A stretch of DNA of 64,000 bases from Pseudomonadota bacterium (GTDB lineage: Bacteria; Pseudomonadota; Alphaproteobacteria; Puniceispirillales; Marisalimonadaceae). The DNA lies in the NCBI GenBank assembly GCA_027625145.1, contig JAQBXK010000005.1, positions 1-64,000 on the forward strand. The letters are read 5' to 3'. Position numbers and translations under genes: made by a program. The notes below the pieces were generated by a model. It was not told the DNA's origin and ran no database searches. It worked only from the letters and a program-made list of their open reading frames with translations. Of this stretch, positions 1 to 8,156 are shown piece by piece; within the stretch, counting starts at the first letter, position 1, and the number at the start of each line of letters is the position of its first letter.

Positions 1-65
1 ATTTATAATACATCATAATTTAAATTATTTATTTTATAATAAGAACTTATAAAGAATGAATTAAC

Positions 66-1427
66 ATGTCAAAAAAAGTATATATAGGTTGTGGTGCTGG
101 GTTTGCAGGAGATAGATTTGATGCTTCAATTCCAATAGTAAAACAACTTTCCAAAATCAACGCACCTAAATATTTAATGTTTGAAGTTCTCGCTGAAAGA
201 ACATTGGCATTAGCTCAACAATTAAAAACTAAAAATTCAGAAGAAGGTTATTCACCTTTTCTGGATTCATATATCACTCCGATATTAAGTGATTGTTTAG
301 AAAATAATATTAAAATCATTTCTAATATAGGTGCTGCAAATCCAATGGGTGCAGCAAAAAGAATTTTTGAAATAGCTAAAAAACAAAAAATAAGAAAACC
401 AAAAATTGGAGTTGTTATAGGTGATGATTTATTAGCATATATGTCAGACAGTGAAATCTTAGAAAGCCCTACAATGGAAGGGTTAGATTTTTCAAACAAC
501 AAAATAACAGCTGCTAATGTTTATCTTGGCGCACAGCCAATAGCAGACGCTCTTGAAAAAGGCGCTGATATAGTTGTTGTTGGAAGATCAGTTGATAGTG
601 CTCTTGCACTTGGACCTTTGATTTACGAATATAAGTGGACAGAGAATGATTTAGATTTAATGGCATCTGGAACTATTTGTGGACATCTTTTAGAATGTGG
701 AGCTCAAGTAACTGGAGCATATTTTGCTGATCCTGGTTATAAGGATGTCCCTGATCTAGCTAATGTAGGGTTTCCTATAGCTGAAGTTCATGAAGATGGA
801 ACATTTGTAATAACTAAACCAGATGGAACTGGCGGCCTAGTTAACGAAGCAACCGTAACGGAGCAATTACTCTATGAAACCCATGATCCATCTAGTTACT
901 TAGTGCCTGATGTAACAGCAGATATGACAGGCTTAATTTTAGAAAACGATGGAATTAATCGAATACTTGTAAAAGGAGCAAAAGGAAAAAATCCTCCAAA
1001 ACAATTAAAAGCTACTATTTGTTGTGACAATGGGTTTATGGGGGAAGCTGAAATCAGTTACGCTGGCCCTAATGCTCTTGCAAGAGCGAGACTTGCTGGA
1101 GAGATTATTGATCAGAGAATTCAAAAATTAGGGATACAAGGTCCCATGCGGATTGAAATTATAGGAGGAGGATCAGTACATTATTCTCTTGAGGAAACTG
1201 CATCTTATGAACTTCCAAATAATGGAGATTACAGGGTTCGTGCATCTGCTATATATCCTCATAAAGAACAAGCTCAACAAATGATTGATGAAGTAACCTC
1301 ATTATATTGTTCCGGTCCATCTGCAGGAGGTGGAGCAAGATCTTATGTAACACCTCAATCTTCTACAGCATCTATTTTAGTTGATAGAAGCATTGTAAAC
1401 CCTCACATTGAAGTTAAACTTTTGTAA
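66..1427 (+). CDS. AtuA family protein (DUF1446)
   Basis: Full-length 453-aa member of the AtuA family, known from acyclic terpene (citronellol/geraniol) gene clusters of pseudomonads but with no settled reaction. The sequence shows the glycine-rich start GCGAGFAGDR (residues 8-17), NIGAANPMGAA (87-97) and VVGRSVDSAL (171-180). There is no signal peptide, so it should be cytoplasmic. The roughly 100-residue domain often fused behind AtuA is missing here and is encoded by the next gene, 19 nt downstream. The two genes probably form one operon with the thiamine-diphosphate enzyme after them. The substrate is unknown; use of terpenes is not implied by family membership alone. Confidence 0.85.
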   Translation: MSKKVYIGCGAGFAGDRFDASIPIVKQLSKINAPKYLMFEVLAERTLALAQQLKTKNSEEGYSPFLDSYITPILSDCLENNIKIISNIGAANPMGAAKRIFEIAKKQKIRKPKIGVVIGDDLLAYMSDSEILESPTMEGLDFSNNKITAANVYLGAQPIADALEKGADIVVVGRSVDSALALGPLIYEYKWTENDLDLMASGTICGHLLECGAQVTGAYFADPGYKDVPDLANVGFPIAEVHEDGTFVITKPDGTGGLVNEATVTEQLLYETHDPSSYLVPDVTADMTGLILENDGINRILVKGAKGKNPPKQLKATICCDNGFMGEAEISYAGPNALARARLAGEIIDQRIQKLGIQGPMRIEIIGGGSVHYSLEETASYELPNNGDYRVRASAIYPHKEQAQQMIDEVTSLYCSGPSAGGGARSYVTPQSSTASILVDRSIVNPHIEVKLL

Positions 1428-1446
1428 ATTTAATTAAGAGATTAAT

Positions 1447-1818
1447 ATGAAAACTATAAATTTACCTGTTCATGCAATAGCACATGCTAGAGCCGGAGAT
1501 AAAGGAGATGTATCAAATATTTCTCTTATTGCTTATTTAGATAATGGTTGGGATCTAATTAATAATCTAGTTACAGAAGACAAAATTCAAAGTATTTTTA
1601 AACGCTTAGGATCAACTAAAGTTGATAGGTATGAGTTACCTAACCTTAAAGCTTTAAACTTTGTAATTCATAGTGTACTTGGTGGTGGGGTTAACAGCTC
1701 ATTAAGATTGGATAGACATGGAAAAACATTGTCCTCTCATTTATTACTTGAGTTAGTTTTACCCATTACTAAAGATATGATACCTTTAAACTCACCTTAT
1801 TTAGAAAAATTTATTTAG
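1447..1818 (+). CDS. AtuA-associated C-terminal-type domain protein
   Basis: A 123-aa protein matching the small domain that in many species is fused to the C-terminus of AtuA proteins. Conserved elements are HARAGDKGD (residues 13-21) and GGGVNSSLRLD followed by RHGK (79-93). It has no signal peptide or membrane segment and most likely acts as a partner of the upstream AtuA protein in the cytoplasm. The gene lies 19 nt behind that gene and 10 nt before the next, which argues for co-translation. The reaction is unknown for the whole family; the split arrangement is visible in the sequence, the partnership is inferred. Confidence 0.8.
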   Translation: MKTINLPVHAIAHARAGDKGDVSNISLIAYLDNGWDLINNLVTEDKIQSIFKRLGSTKVDRYELPNLKALNFVIHSVLGGGVNSSLRLDRHGKTLSSHLLLELVLPITKDMIPLNSPYLEKFI

Positions 1819-1828
1819 GACTAAAAAT

Positions 1829-3493
1829 ATGCAAGAAGCAGGATCACTAATAGTAGATATTTTAGAAAAACAAAAAGTTGATAGGGTTTTTTGTGTCCCT
1901 GGCGAAAGCTATTTATCTGTTATGAATGGATTACAAGAAACTTCAATAGAAACTATTCTATGTAAACATGAAGGTGCTGCATCAATGATGGCAGAGGCTG
2001 ACGGCAAATTAACAGGCAGACCCGGAATAGCATTTGTTACAAGAGGCCCAGGAGCAACTAATGCCGCTTCAGGAATTCATGTTGCTCAACAGGACAGTAC
2101 ACCTATGATCTTGTTTGTAGGCCAAATTGGTAAAGAAATGTATGGAAGAGATGCCTTTCAAGAAGTTGATTATCAACAATTTTATGGTGGAATGGCAAAA
2201 TTAGTTATAGAAGTACAACAGGCTGATAGATTGCCAGAAATAATATCACGTGCTTATTACACAGCTATGTCAGGAAGACCGGGTCCTGTAGTTATAGCGC
2301 TACCGGAAAATATGCTAACTGAAAAAACAAATAAACAAGCTCCTGGTTATATAGATCAAATTTCATCTGCTCCTACAACCAAGAACTTGGCTCAATTTAT
2401 TGAAGAAATCAAAAATGCAAAAAAACCTATTTTAGTTTTAGGTGGTTCAATCTGGTCAGAAGAAGCGGAAAAAGATTTAGCTTCAATATCAGAAATGCTA
2501 GGTTTAACTGTCATTACATCTCACAGAAGACAAAGTTTTTTTAATAACTTTCATAAAAACTACGGTGGAGATCTTGGTTTAGGAGTAAATCCAAAGTTAA
2601 TTGATCGAATTAATGAAAGTGATTACTTAGTTTTATTGGGAGGAAGATTAAGTGAAAACCCTTCTCAAAGCTTTACTCTCCTGGATATTCCTGAACACAA
2701 TAAAAGATTTGTTCATATACATCCTGGACCAGAAGAAATAGGAAGAATATATAAACCTTATCTTGGTATTCCTGCTAACCCTATAGAGTTTGTTAAAAGT
2801 TTAAATAGCGCTCTTAAAGGTTTAAATACCTCTCCATCTTCATCTAATGAAATAGAAACAAGTCAAGCTCATGAAGATTTTATTGATTGGGGCAACATGC
2901 CTCTTGAAGCTCCAAACTTTGGAGTTGATCTCACATCCGCTTTTAGAACGTTAAGGGAAAAAATTAAACCAGATACTATTATTACAAATGGTGCAGGTAA
3001 CTACGCTGTTTGGGGGCATAGACTTTTTAGATTTCAAAATTTAAAAACACAGCTTGCACCCATATCTGGATCAATGGGATACGGACTTCCTGCAGCCATT
3101 GCAGCTAAATTAAGATATCCTGATCAAATGGTTATTGCCTTAGCTGGCGACGGATGTTTTCAAATGACTTCAAATGAATTTGCTACTGCAGTTCAATATA
3201 ATGCTTCTGTCATTTTAATGGTTATTGACAATGGCATGTATGGCACAATTAGAATGCATCAACATAAGCATTATAAAGGTAAATATAAACATACAGGCTT
3301 AGTAAACCCTGACTTTGCTGAATTAGGAACCGCTATGGGAGGAAAAGGTTTTACAGTAGAAAGCACTGAACAGTTTTATGATATTTTTGAAGAGGCTAAT
3401 ATCTGGGCAAACAATAATAATTTACCTGTCTTAATACATGTTAAAACAGGTCCTGAAATGGTTTTGCCTGGAAAACGCTATAGTGCCTTATGA
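1829..3493 (+). CDS. thiamine-diphosphate-dependent enzyme, acetolactate synthase-like
   Basis: A 554-aa enzyme with the three-domain layout of the acetolactate synthase/benzoylformate decarboxylase family. The N-terminal pyrimidine-binding domain carries the activating glutamate in KHEGAA (E48). The middle domain follows at about 190-340. The C-terminal domain has the Mg-ThDP motif GDG (440-442) with DN at 467-468, 26 residues on. No small regulatory subunit (IlvH) lies nearby, so classic branched-chain amino acid synthesis is unlikely. It is third in an operon behind the AtuA pair. The neighbouring hydroxy-acid oxidase suggests a 2-oxo or 2-hydroxyacyl substrate (inference); decarboxylase and lyase activities are equally possible. 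Confidence 0.85.
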   Translation: MQEAGSLIVDILEKQKVDRVFCVPGESYLSVMNGLQETSIETILCKHEGAASMMAEADGKLTGRPGIAFVTRGPGATNAASGIHVAQQDSTPMILFVGQIGKEMYGRDAFQEVDYQQFYGGMAKLVIEVQQADRLPEIISRAYYTAMSGRPGPVVIALPENMLTEKTNKQAPGYIDQISSAPTTKNLAQFIEEIKNAKKPILVLGGSIWSEEAEKDLASISEMLGLTVITSHRRQSFFNNFHKNYGGDLGLGVNPKLIDRINESDYLVLLGGRLSENPSQSFTLLDIPEHNKRFVHIHPGPEEIGRIYKPYLGIPANPIEFVKSLNSALKGLNTSPSSSNEIETSQAHEDFIDWGNMPLEAPNFGVDLTSAFRTLREKIKPDTIITNGAGNYAVWGHRLFRFQNLKTQLAPISGSMGYGLPAAIAAKLRYPDQMVIALAGDGCFQMTSNEFATAVQYNASVILMVIDNGMYGTIRMHQHKHYKGKYKHTGLVNPDFAELGTAMGGKGFTVESTEQFYDIFEEANIWANNNNLPVLIHVKTGPEMVLPGKRYSAL

Positions 3494-3496
3494 CAA

Positions 3497-4690
3497 TTAG
3501 TTGAAATCAGTTAAGTGAAAATCTTTACCTATCATCACTTTCTGATTTTTTAATTCTTCAATGTTTGCAGCACAAATTTGTTCCATTATATTAGATAACT
3601 CATCTTTTAAAATGTCATGTACGTGATTTGCTCCTTTTGCTCCTAATGCAGCAAGGCCAATAATAAAAGGTCGACCGGTCATAACAAAATCAGCTCCAAG
3701 AATTAAGCCCTTAGTTATATCTTGACCTGAATAAAACCCTGAATCAATTATAATTGGAAATTTAGTCCCAACTTTTTTTCTTATATTGGGCAACATCTGT
3801 AATGGACTAGGAGCGATATCAAGTTGTCTTCCTCCATGATTTGATAAATAAATAGCATCAACTATATTTATTGCCTTCATAGCATCATCTTCATGCATTA
3901 AACCTTTTAAAATCAAAGGCCCTTTCCAAATATCTTTAACTTCTTTTAAATAATCCCAATCTACGTATCTTTGCATCTGACTGCCTGCAAATCCAGCTTT
4001 TGACTTTGCATTACCATGCCAATTTCCATTGCTATATTGGTCCATTGTTCCAAATGCTGGTATACCATTTTTTAATGTACCTATTGACCATGATGGACAT
4101 ATAGCTGCCTGGAAAAAAGTTCTTAGGTTATTTTTTGGAGGAACTGACACTCCAGCCATTCTTAAACGCTCTCTTCTGCTAGATGCAGGAATATCAGCCG
4201 TAACAATTAATGTTTTAAAACCTGCATTTTTAGCTCTTTTAAGCAAATCATCTCTAATTGCTTTATCTTCTGGTGGGTATAATTGAAACCAGCCATTGCC
4301 ATTTAGTTCTTTTCCAATTTCTTCTACAGAAGCACATGCAACAGTTGATAAAGCAAAAGGGACATTGTTTTTAACAGACATTTTAGCTAATGCAACTTCA
4401 GCTCCAGGCCACATTAAACTTGTCATTCCAACAGGTGCCATTCCAAATGGTGCATCATATTCATGATCAAATAATTTAGTTTTTAAACTTGGGGTAACTG
4501 TACCTTTTAGATATTTTGGAGTTAAAAAAATTTGATTTAAAACTTTTCTATTATTCTCAAGAGCTTCATCATATCCAGTTCCTGCAAACAAATACTCAGA
4601 TGCAAAATACGGCATTCTTCTTTTGGCAAGCTTTAACATATCACTTACCCGTGGAAACTTATCAACTAAACTAGACAAAATATACTCCAT
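3497..4690 (-). CDS. FMN-dependent alpha-hydroxy-acid oxidase/dehydrogenase
   Basis: A 397-aa TIM-barrel flavoenzyme of the L-lactate dehydrogenase/glycolate oxidase family, which oxidises L-2-hydroxy acids to 2-oxo acids with FMN. The catalytic His and substrate-binding Arg are in SNHGGRQLD (H285, R288). The FMN phosphate-binding segments DSGFYSG and GADFVMTGRPF follow. Length and motifs are complete. The gene converges on the thiamine-diphosphate enzyme with only three bases between stop codons, leaving no room for an intergenic terminator. The substrate cannot be read from sequence; lactate, glycolate, mandelate or longer 2-hydroxy acids are all possible. Confidence 0.88.
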   Translation of the reverse strand: MEYILSSLVDKFPRVSDMLKLAKRRMPYFASEYLFAGTGYDEALENNRKVLNQIFLTPKYLKGTVTPSLKTKLFDHEYDAPFGMAPVGMTSLMWPGAEVALAKMSVKNNVPFALSTVACASVEEIGKELNGNGWFQLYPPEDKAIRDDLLKRAKNAGFKTLIVTADIPASSRRERLRMAGVSVPPKNNLRTFFQAAICPSWSIGTLKNGIPAFGTMDQYSNGNWHGNAKSKAGFAGSQMQRYVDWDYLKEVKDIWKGPLILKGLMHEDDAMKAINIVDAIYLSNHGGRQLDIAPSPLQMLPNIRKKVGTKFPIIIDSGFYSGQDITKGLILGADFVMTGRPFIIGLAALGAKGANHVHDILKDELSNIMEQICAANIEELKNQKVMIGKDFHLTDFN

Positions 4691-4770
4691 TTAATTCTTC
4701 AAGTATGATATTTAACATGTTATGATTAAATAATTAACAATAAAAATAAAAAAATTTGAAAGTGTGAATT

Positions 4771-5475
4771 ATGATTGAAAACCCACCATTGATACAAATC
4801 AAAAAATTAACAAGTAGAAACAAACCTTCCAAAGAACAAATCAATAGTTTCAAGAATATTCCTACAGGTTTCATCTGTGATGCATTGAACGGCTACGCAG
4901 CATTGGATCACATAATTAAGCCATTACCTATTCCTAACAAGCCTACAAACCATATAGTTGGTCCTGCATTAACCGTTTTCTCTGGTGCAGCTGATGTACT
5001 GGGCTTAGCTATTGCATTAAGCGAGATTCAAGAAGGCGATATTATTGTAAATTGTGTAAATGGTTGGCAAGGGACAGCTGCTGTAGGCGATCGAATTGCT
5101 GGAATGATTAAAAATAATGGAGGAAAAGGCCTGGTAACAGATGGACCAATGAGAGATTTAAATGGTATTATTGAGACTGGGTTAGATTGCTTTTGTACTG
5201 GATTAAACCCAAATTCTCCTTATAATAGTGGTCCTGGGCGTATAGGGTTTCCTGAAAATATAGGAGGGAAAACTGTTAATAGTGGGGATATAATAGTTGC
5301 AGACACAGATGGAGTAACAGTTGTACCTTTTGAAATGATAGATGAAGTTATTGTTAAAATTAAAAGAATAGTAGAATTAGAAAATGATATGGACAAAAAA
5401 GTTGCTAATGGTCTTAAAATATCACAATCAGCTCTAGACTTAATAAAGAGTGATAAAGTTGTATATATCGACTAA
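4771..5475 (+). CDS. RraA family lyase (4-hydroxy-4-methyl-2-oxoglutarate aldolase-like)
   Basis: A 234-aa protein of the RraA/HMG-aldolase fold. The metal-site motif TDGPMRDL (residues 123-130) supplies the Arg (R128) and Asp (D129) conserved in class II pyruvate aldolases of this family, and GDRIAGM at about 106-112 precedes it. In the family, some members cleave 4-hydroxy-2-oxo acids or decarboxylate oxaloacetate, while others inhibit RNase E. The catabolic neighbours favour the enzyme role (inference). The gene has its own upstream region of 80 bases shared with the divergent hydroxy-acid oxidase, and it ends six bases before the stop of the convergent CoA-transferase subunit. Confidence 0.8.
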   Translation: MIENPPLIQIKKLTSRNKPSKEQINSFKNIPTGFICDALNGYAALDHIIKPLPIPNKPTNHIVGPALTVFSGAADVLGLAIALSEIQEGDIIVNCVNGWQGTAAVGDRIAGMIKNNGGKGLVTDGPMRDLNGIIETGLDCFCTGLNPNSPYNSGPGRIGFPENIGGKTVNSGDIIVADTDGVTVVPFEMIDEVIVKIKRIVELENDMDKKVANGLKISQSALDLIKSDKVVYID

Positions 5476-5481
5476 AAAAAA

Positions 5482-6138
5482 CTATTGATAAACATTTCCA
5501 TCTGTTACCATTTGCAAATAATCTAGAGTTATGTTTTCATTTAATTCTAAAACCTTAAATCCTTTATCAGTAATGTCTAACGTCGCATAATCTGAATAAA
5601 TTCTTGATACAACAGAAGCACCTGTTAAGGGTAATGAGCATTGTTTGACTAATTTTGGTTCACCTTCTTTTGTTAAATGCTGGGTCATCACAAAAACATG
5701 TTTTGAGCCTGCAACTAAGTCCATAGCGCCTCCAACAGCAGGTATCCCTGTCCCTGTTGACCAGTTAGCTAAATCACCTTTAATAGACACTTCCATAGCG
5801 CCAAGAACACAATAGTCAATATGTCCGCCTCTAATCATTGAAAAACTATCTGCATGATGGCAAAAACTACCACCAGGAAGGATTGTTACTGGTTTTTTGC
5901 CTGCGTTTATTAAATCTAAATCAATTTCATTTTCTTGTGGCGGAGGCCCCATACCTAACAAGCCATTTTCAGAATGATAAACGATTTCTCTACCACCTTC
6001 TATATATTGTGAAACAAGTTCTGGCATACCAATACCAAGGTTAACATAAGAACCATGTGGCAAGTCTTTTGCAATCTTTGATGCTATAGTATTACGATCC
6101 CACCCTGAAATTATTTCTAATGCAATAATCTTTTTCAT
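5482..6138 (-). CDS. 3-oxoacid CoA-transferase, subunit B
   Basis: A 218-aa beta subunit of a family I CoA-transferase, which moves CoA between a carboxylic acid and an acyl-CoA by way of a glutamyl-CoA thioester. The catalytic glutamate sits in SENGLLGMGP (E57). The gene overlaps the end of the subunit A gene by four bases, so the two are almost certainly translationally coupled and form an A2B2 enzyme. Succinyl-CoA:3-oxoacid (ScoAB), acetoacetate (AtoDA) and 3-oxoadipate (PcaIJ) enzymes look alike at this level, so no gene symbol is assigned. Confidence 0.9.
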   Translation of the reverse strand: MKKIIALEIISGWDRNTIASKIAKDLPHGSYVNLGIGMPELVSQYIEGGREIVYHSENGLLGMGPPPQENEIDLDLINAGKKPVTILPGGSFCHHADSFSMIRGGHIDYCVLGAMEVSIKGDLANWSTGTGIPAVGGAMDLVAGSKHVFVMTQHLTKEGEPKLVKQCSLPLTGASVVSRIYSDYATLDITDKGFKVLELNENITLDYLQMVTDGNVYQ

Positions 6139-6848
6139 GGATAAACAGCTCCTTCAGCAATAGCTTTTGACTCTATAATAGGATTTTCAATTTTAATAAT
6201 ACGATTAACAAATATCCCTGGTGTAACTACTTGTTCAGGATCTGTATCTTTTGGATCAATAATATTTCTTACTTGAACAATAGATTGTTTAGCTGCCATA
6301 CACATTATGGGATTAAAATTTCTTGCTGTCTTATTATAAGTTAAATTTCCATATCTATCTGCAACATCCGCTTTGACAAATGCAAAATCAGCATGCAAAG
6401 CGTTCTCTAAAATATATTTTTTACCATTAAATAATTTTTCTTCTTTTCCTTCTGCTAAAGGTGTGCCCACTCCAGTTGCTGTATAAAAACCTGGAATCCC
6501 AGCTCCTGCTGCTCTAATTCTCTCTGCTAAAGTTCCTTGAGGAACAACTTCTAATTCAATTTTACCTTTTGCATATAATTCTGGAAAAGTTATTCCTTTT
6601 GCAGAACGTGCAAATGAACAAATTACTTTTTTAACTTGATTCTGTCCAATTAAAGCTCCTAAACCAACTCTTCCGTTACCAGCATTATTAGCAATAATAG
6701 TTAAGTTTTTTGCCCCATTATCAATTAACCCATGTAATAATTCAATTGGGCTTCCTGCTTCACCAAAACCACCAATCATAATAGTAGCACCATCAAAAAC
6801 ATCTGATAAAAGATCAGACATTTCGTTCATAATTTTATTTATTTTCAT
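6135..6848 (-). CDS. 3-oxoacid CoA-transferase, subunit A
   Basis: A 237-aa alpha subunit of the same CoA-transferase. The CoA-binding segment reads GGFGEAGSPIE near residues 26-36, where the commoner form is GGFGLCGIP, so this is a slightly divergent version. It is first in a two-gene operon and transcribed away from the acyl-CoA dehydrogenase pair. The divergent spacer contains a tandem repeat (see 6889-6929). A link to beta-oxidation of the neighbouring acyl-CoA dehydrogenases is plausible from context only. Confidence 0.9.
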   Translation of the reverse strand: MKINKIMNEMSDLLSDVFDGATIMIGGFGEAGSPIELLHGLIDNGAKNLTIIANNAGNGRVGLGALIGQNQVKKVICSFARSAKGITFPELYAKGKIELEVVPQGTLAERIRAAGAGIPGFYTATGVGTPLAEGKEEKLFNGKKYILENALHADFAFVKADVADRYGNLTYNKTARNFNPIMCMAAKQSIVQVRNIIDPKDTDPEQVVTPGIFVNRIIKIENPIIESKAIAEGAVYP

Positions 6849-6888
6849 TATACTCTTTCAAAAAGTTGATTAAAAAAAGTTATGGATG

Positions 6889-6929
6889 TATTTATATAAC
6901 ATATTAACTATTTATATAAAAATATTAAC
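6889..6929. repeat. imperfect 20/21-bp tandem repeat in divergent promoter region
   Basis: Two adjacent copies of a unit starting TATTTATATAA and ending ATATTAAC occupy 6889-6908 and 6909-6929. They differ only by a small change and one inserted A in the middle. The pair lies between the divergent CoA-transferase and acyl-CoA dehydrogenase genes, just upstream of the latter, and may be a duplicated promoter or regulator site. Confidence 0.7.
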
Positions 6930-6950
6930 TTAAAAAAAGTGGTAAAAAAA

Positions 6951-8147
6951 ATGAATTTTGAATACTCTGAAAAAGAAAAAGTGTTTCGTGATGATGTTAA
7001 AAAATGGCTGAAAGAAACACTTCCTTCAACTTTATCTGAAAAAGTTAAAAAATATCAAAGATTAAATAGAGAAGATTATGAGATCTTTATGAAAAATTTA
7101 AATGATCGAGGTTGGTTAGCTTGGCATTGGCCTACTGAGTATGGAGGAACGGGATGGAGTGCTATCGAAAAACATATATTTGAAGAAGAAATTATTAATG
7201 CTTCAGCTCCAAGAATAGTTCCCTTTGGAGTGAATATGTTAGGACCTGTTCTTATAGAATTTGGAACAGAAGAACAAAAAAAATACTATCTTCCAAGAAT
7301 ACTAAATAATGAAGATTGGTGGGCTCAAGGGTATTCTGAACCAGGTGCGGGATCTGATTTAGCAAGTTTAAAAACTAGAGCCATTGACCATGGTGATCAT
7401 TACATTGTAAATGGACAAAAAACTTGGACAACACTTGGTCAATATGCGAATAAAATTTTCTGTTTGGTAAAAACTGATATTAATTCCAAACCTCAATCTG
7501 GAATTTCATTCCTTTTAATTGATATGGATACACCAGGAATAGAAGTGAAACCTATTGTAACTCTTGATGGTGAGCACGAGGTAAATGAAGTTTGGTTTAC
7601 TGATGTAAAGGTTCCTAAAAAAAACCTTGTTGGAAAAGAAAACGAAGGTTGGACTTGTGCAAAATATTTATTAACATTTGAACGTACTGGAATTGCAGGT
7701 GTACCCTATTCAAAGTCTGCATTAAACCTCCTAAAAATTATATCAAAAAAGTCCTTTAAAAATGGAAAACCTTTAATTGAAGATCCCGTTTTTTCTTCTG
7801 AAATTGCAGAATTGGAAATAGATCTTTTAGCTATGGAAATATTTAATTTAAGAATAGTTAGTCAAGCATCTGAAGGTAAAGCTCCCGGGATGGAAAGTTC
7901 TTTGTTAAAAATCAAAGGTACCTTAGTTAGACAAAGAACAACAGAATTGCTAAGAAAAGCTCTTGGCCCTCAAGCTCTACCTTACTTACCTGAACAGTTT
8001 GATGAAGGTTGGAACGATATGCCTATTGGACCTGATTATGCTGGACCAATAGCAAAACAATATTTTAACATGCGCAAAATTTCTATATATGGAGGATCTA
8101 ATGAAATCCAAAAAAATATAGTAGCTAAAGCATCATTTGGTTTATAG
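6951..8147 (+). CDS. acyl-CoA dehydrogenase (catalytic-type partner of a pair)
   Basis: A 398-aa FAD-dependent acyl-CoA dehydrogenase. The FAD/substrate motif is intact (YSEPGAGSDL), followed by NGQKTWTT, and the C-terminal YGGSNEIQKN segment is typical. A GTG at 6939 would add four residues (MVKK), but the ATG at 6951 begins the conserved MNFEYSEKE and is preferred. The next acyl-CoA dehydrogenase gene starts nine bases after the stop, and the two share an operon. In actinobacteria and proteobacteria such adjacent unequal pairs often form heterotetramers acting on bulky acyl-CoAs such as steroid side chains. The substrate here is unknown. Confidence 0.9.
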   Translation: MNFEYSEKEKVFRDDVKKWLKETLPSTLSEKVKKYQRLNREDYEIFMKNLNDRGWLAWHWPTEYGGTGWSAIEKHIFEEEIINASAPRIVPFGVNMLGPVLIEFGTEEQKKYYLPRILNNEDWWAQGYSEPGAGSDLASLKTRAIDHGDHYIVNGQKTWTTLGQYANKIFCLVKTDINSKPQSGISFLLIDMDTPGIEVKPIVTLDGEHEVNEVWFTDVKVPKKNLVGKENEGWTCAKYLLTFERTGIAGVPYSKSALNLLKIISKKSFKNGKPLIEDPVFSSEIAELEIDLLAMEIFNLRIVSQASEGKAPGMESSLLKIKGTLVRQRTTELLRKALGPQALPYLPEQFDEGWNDMPIGPDYAGPIAKQYFNMRKISIYGGSNEIQKNIVAKASFGL

Positions 8148-8156
8148 GAAATTTTA

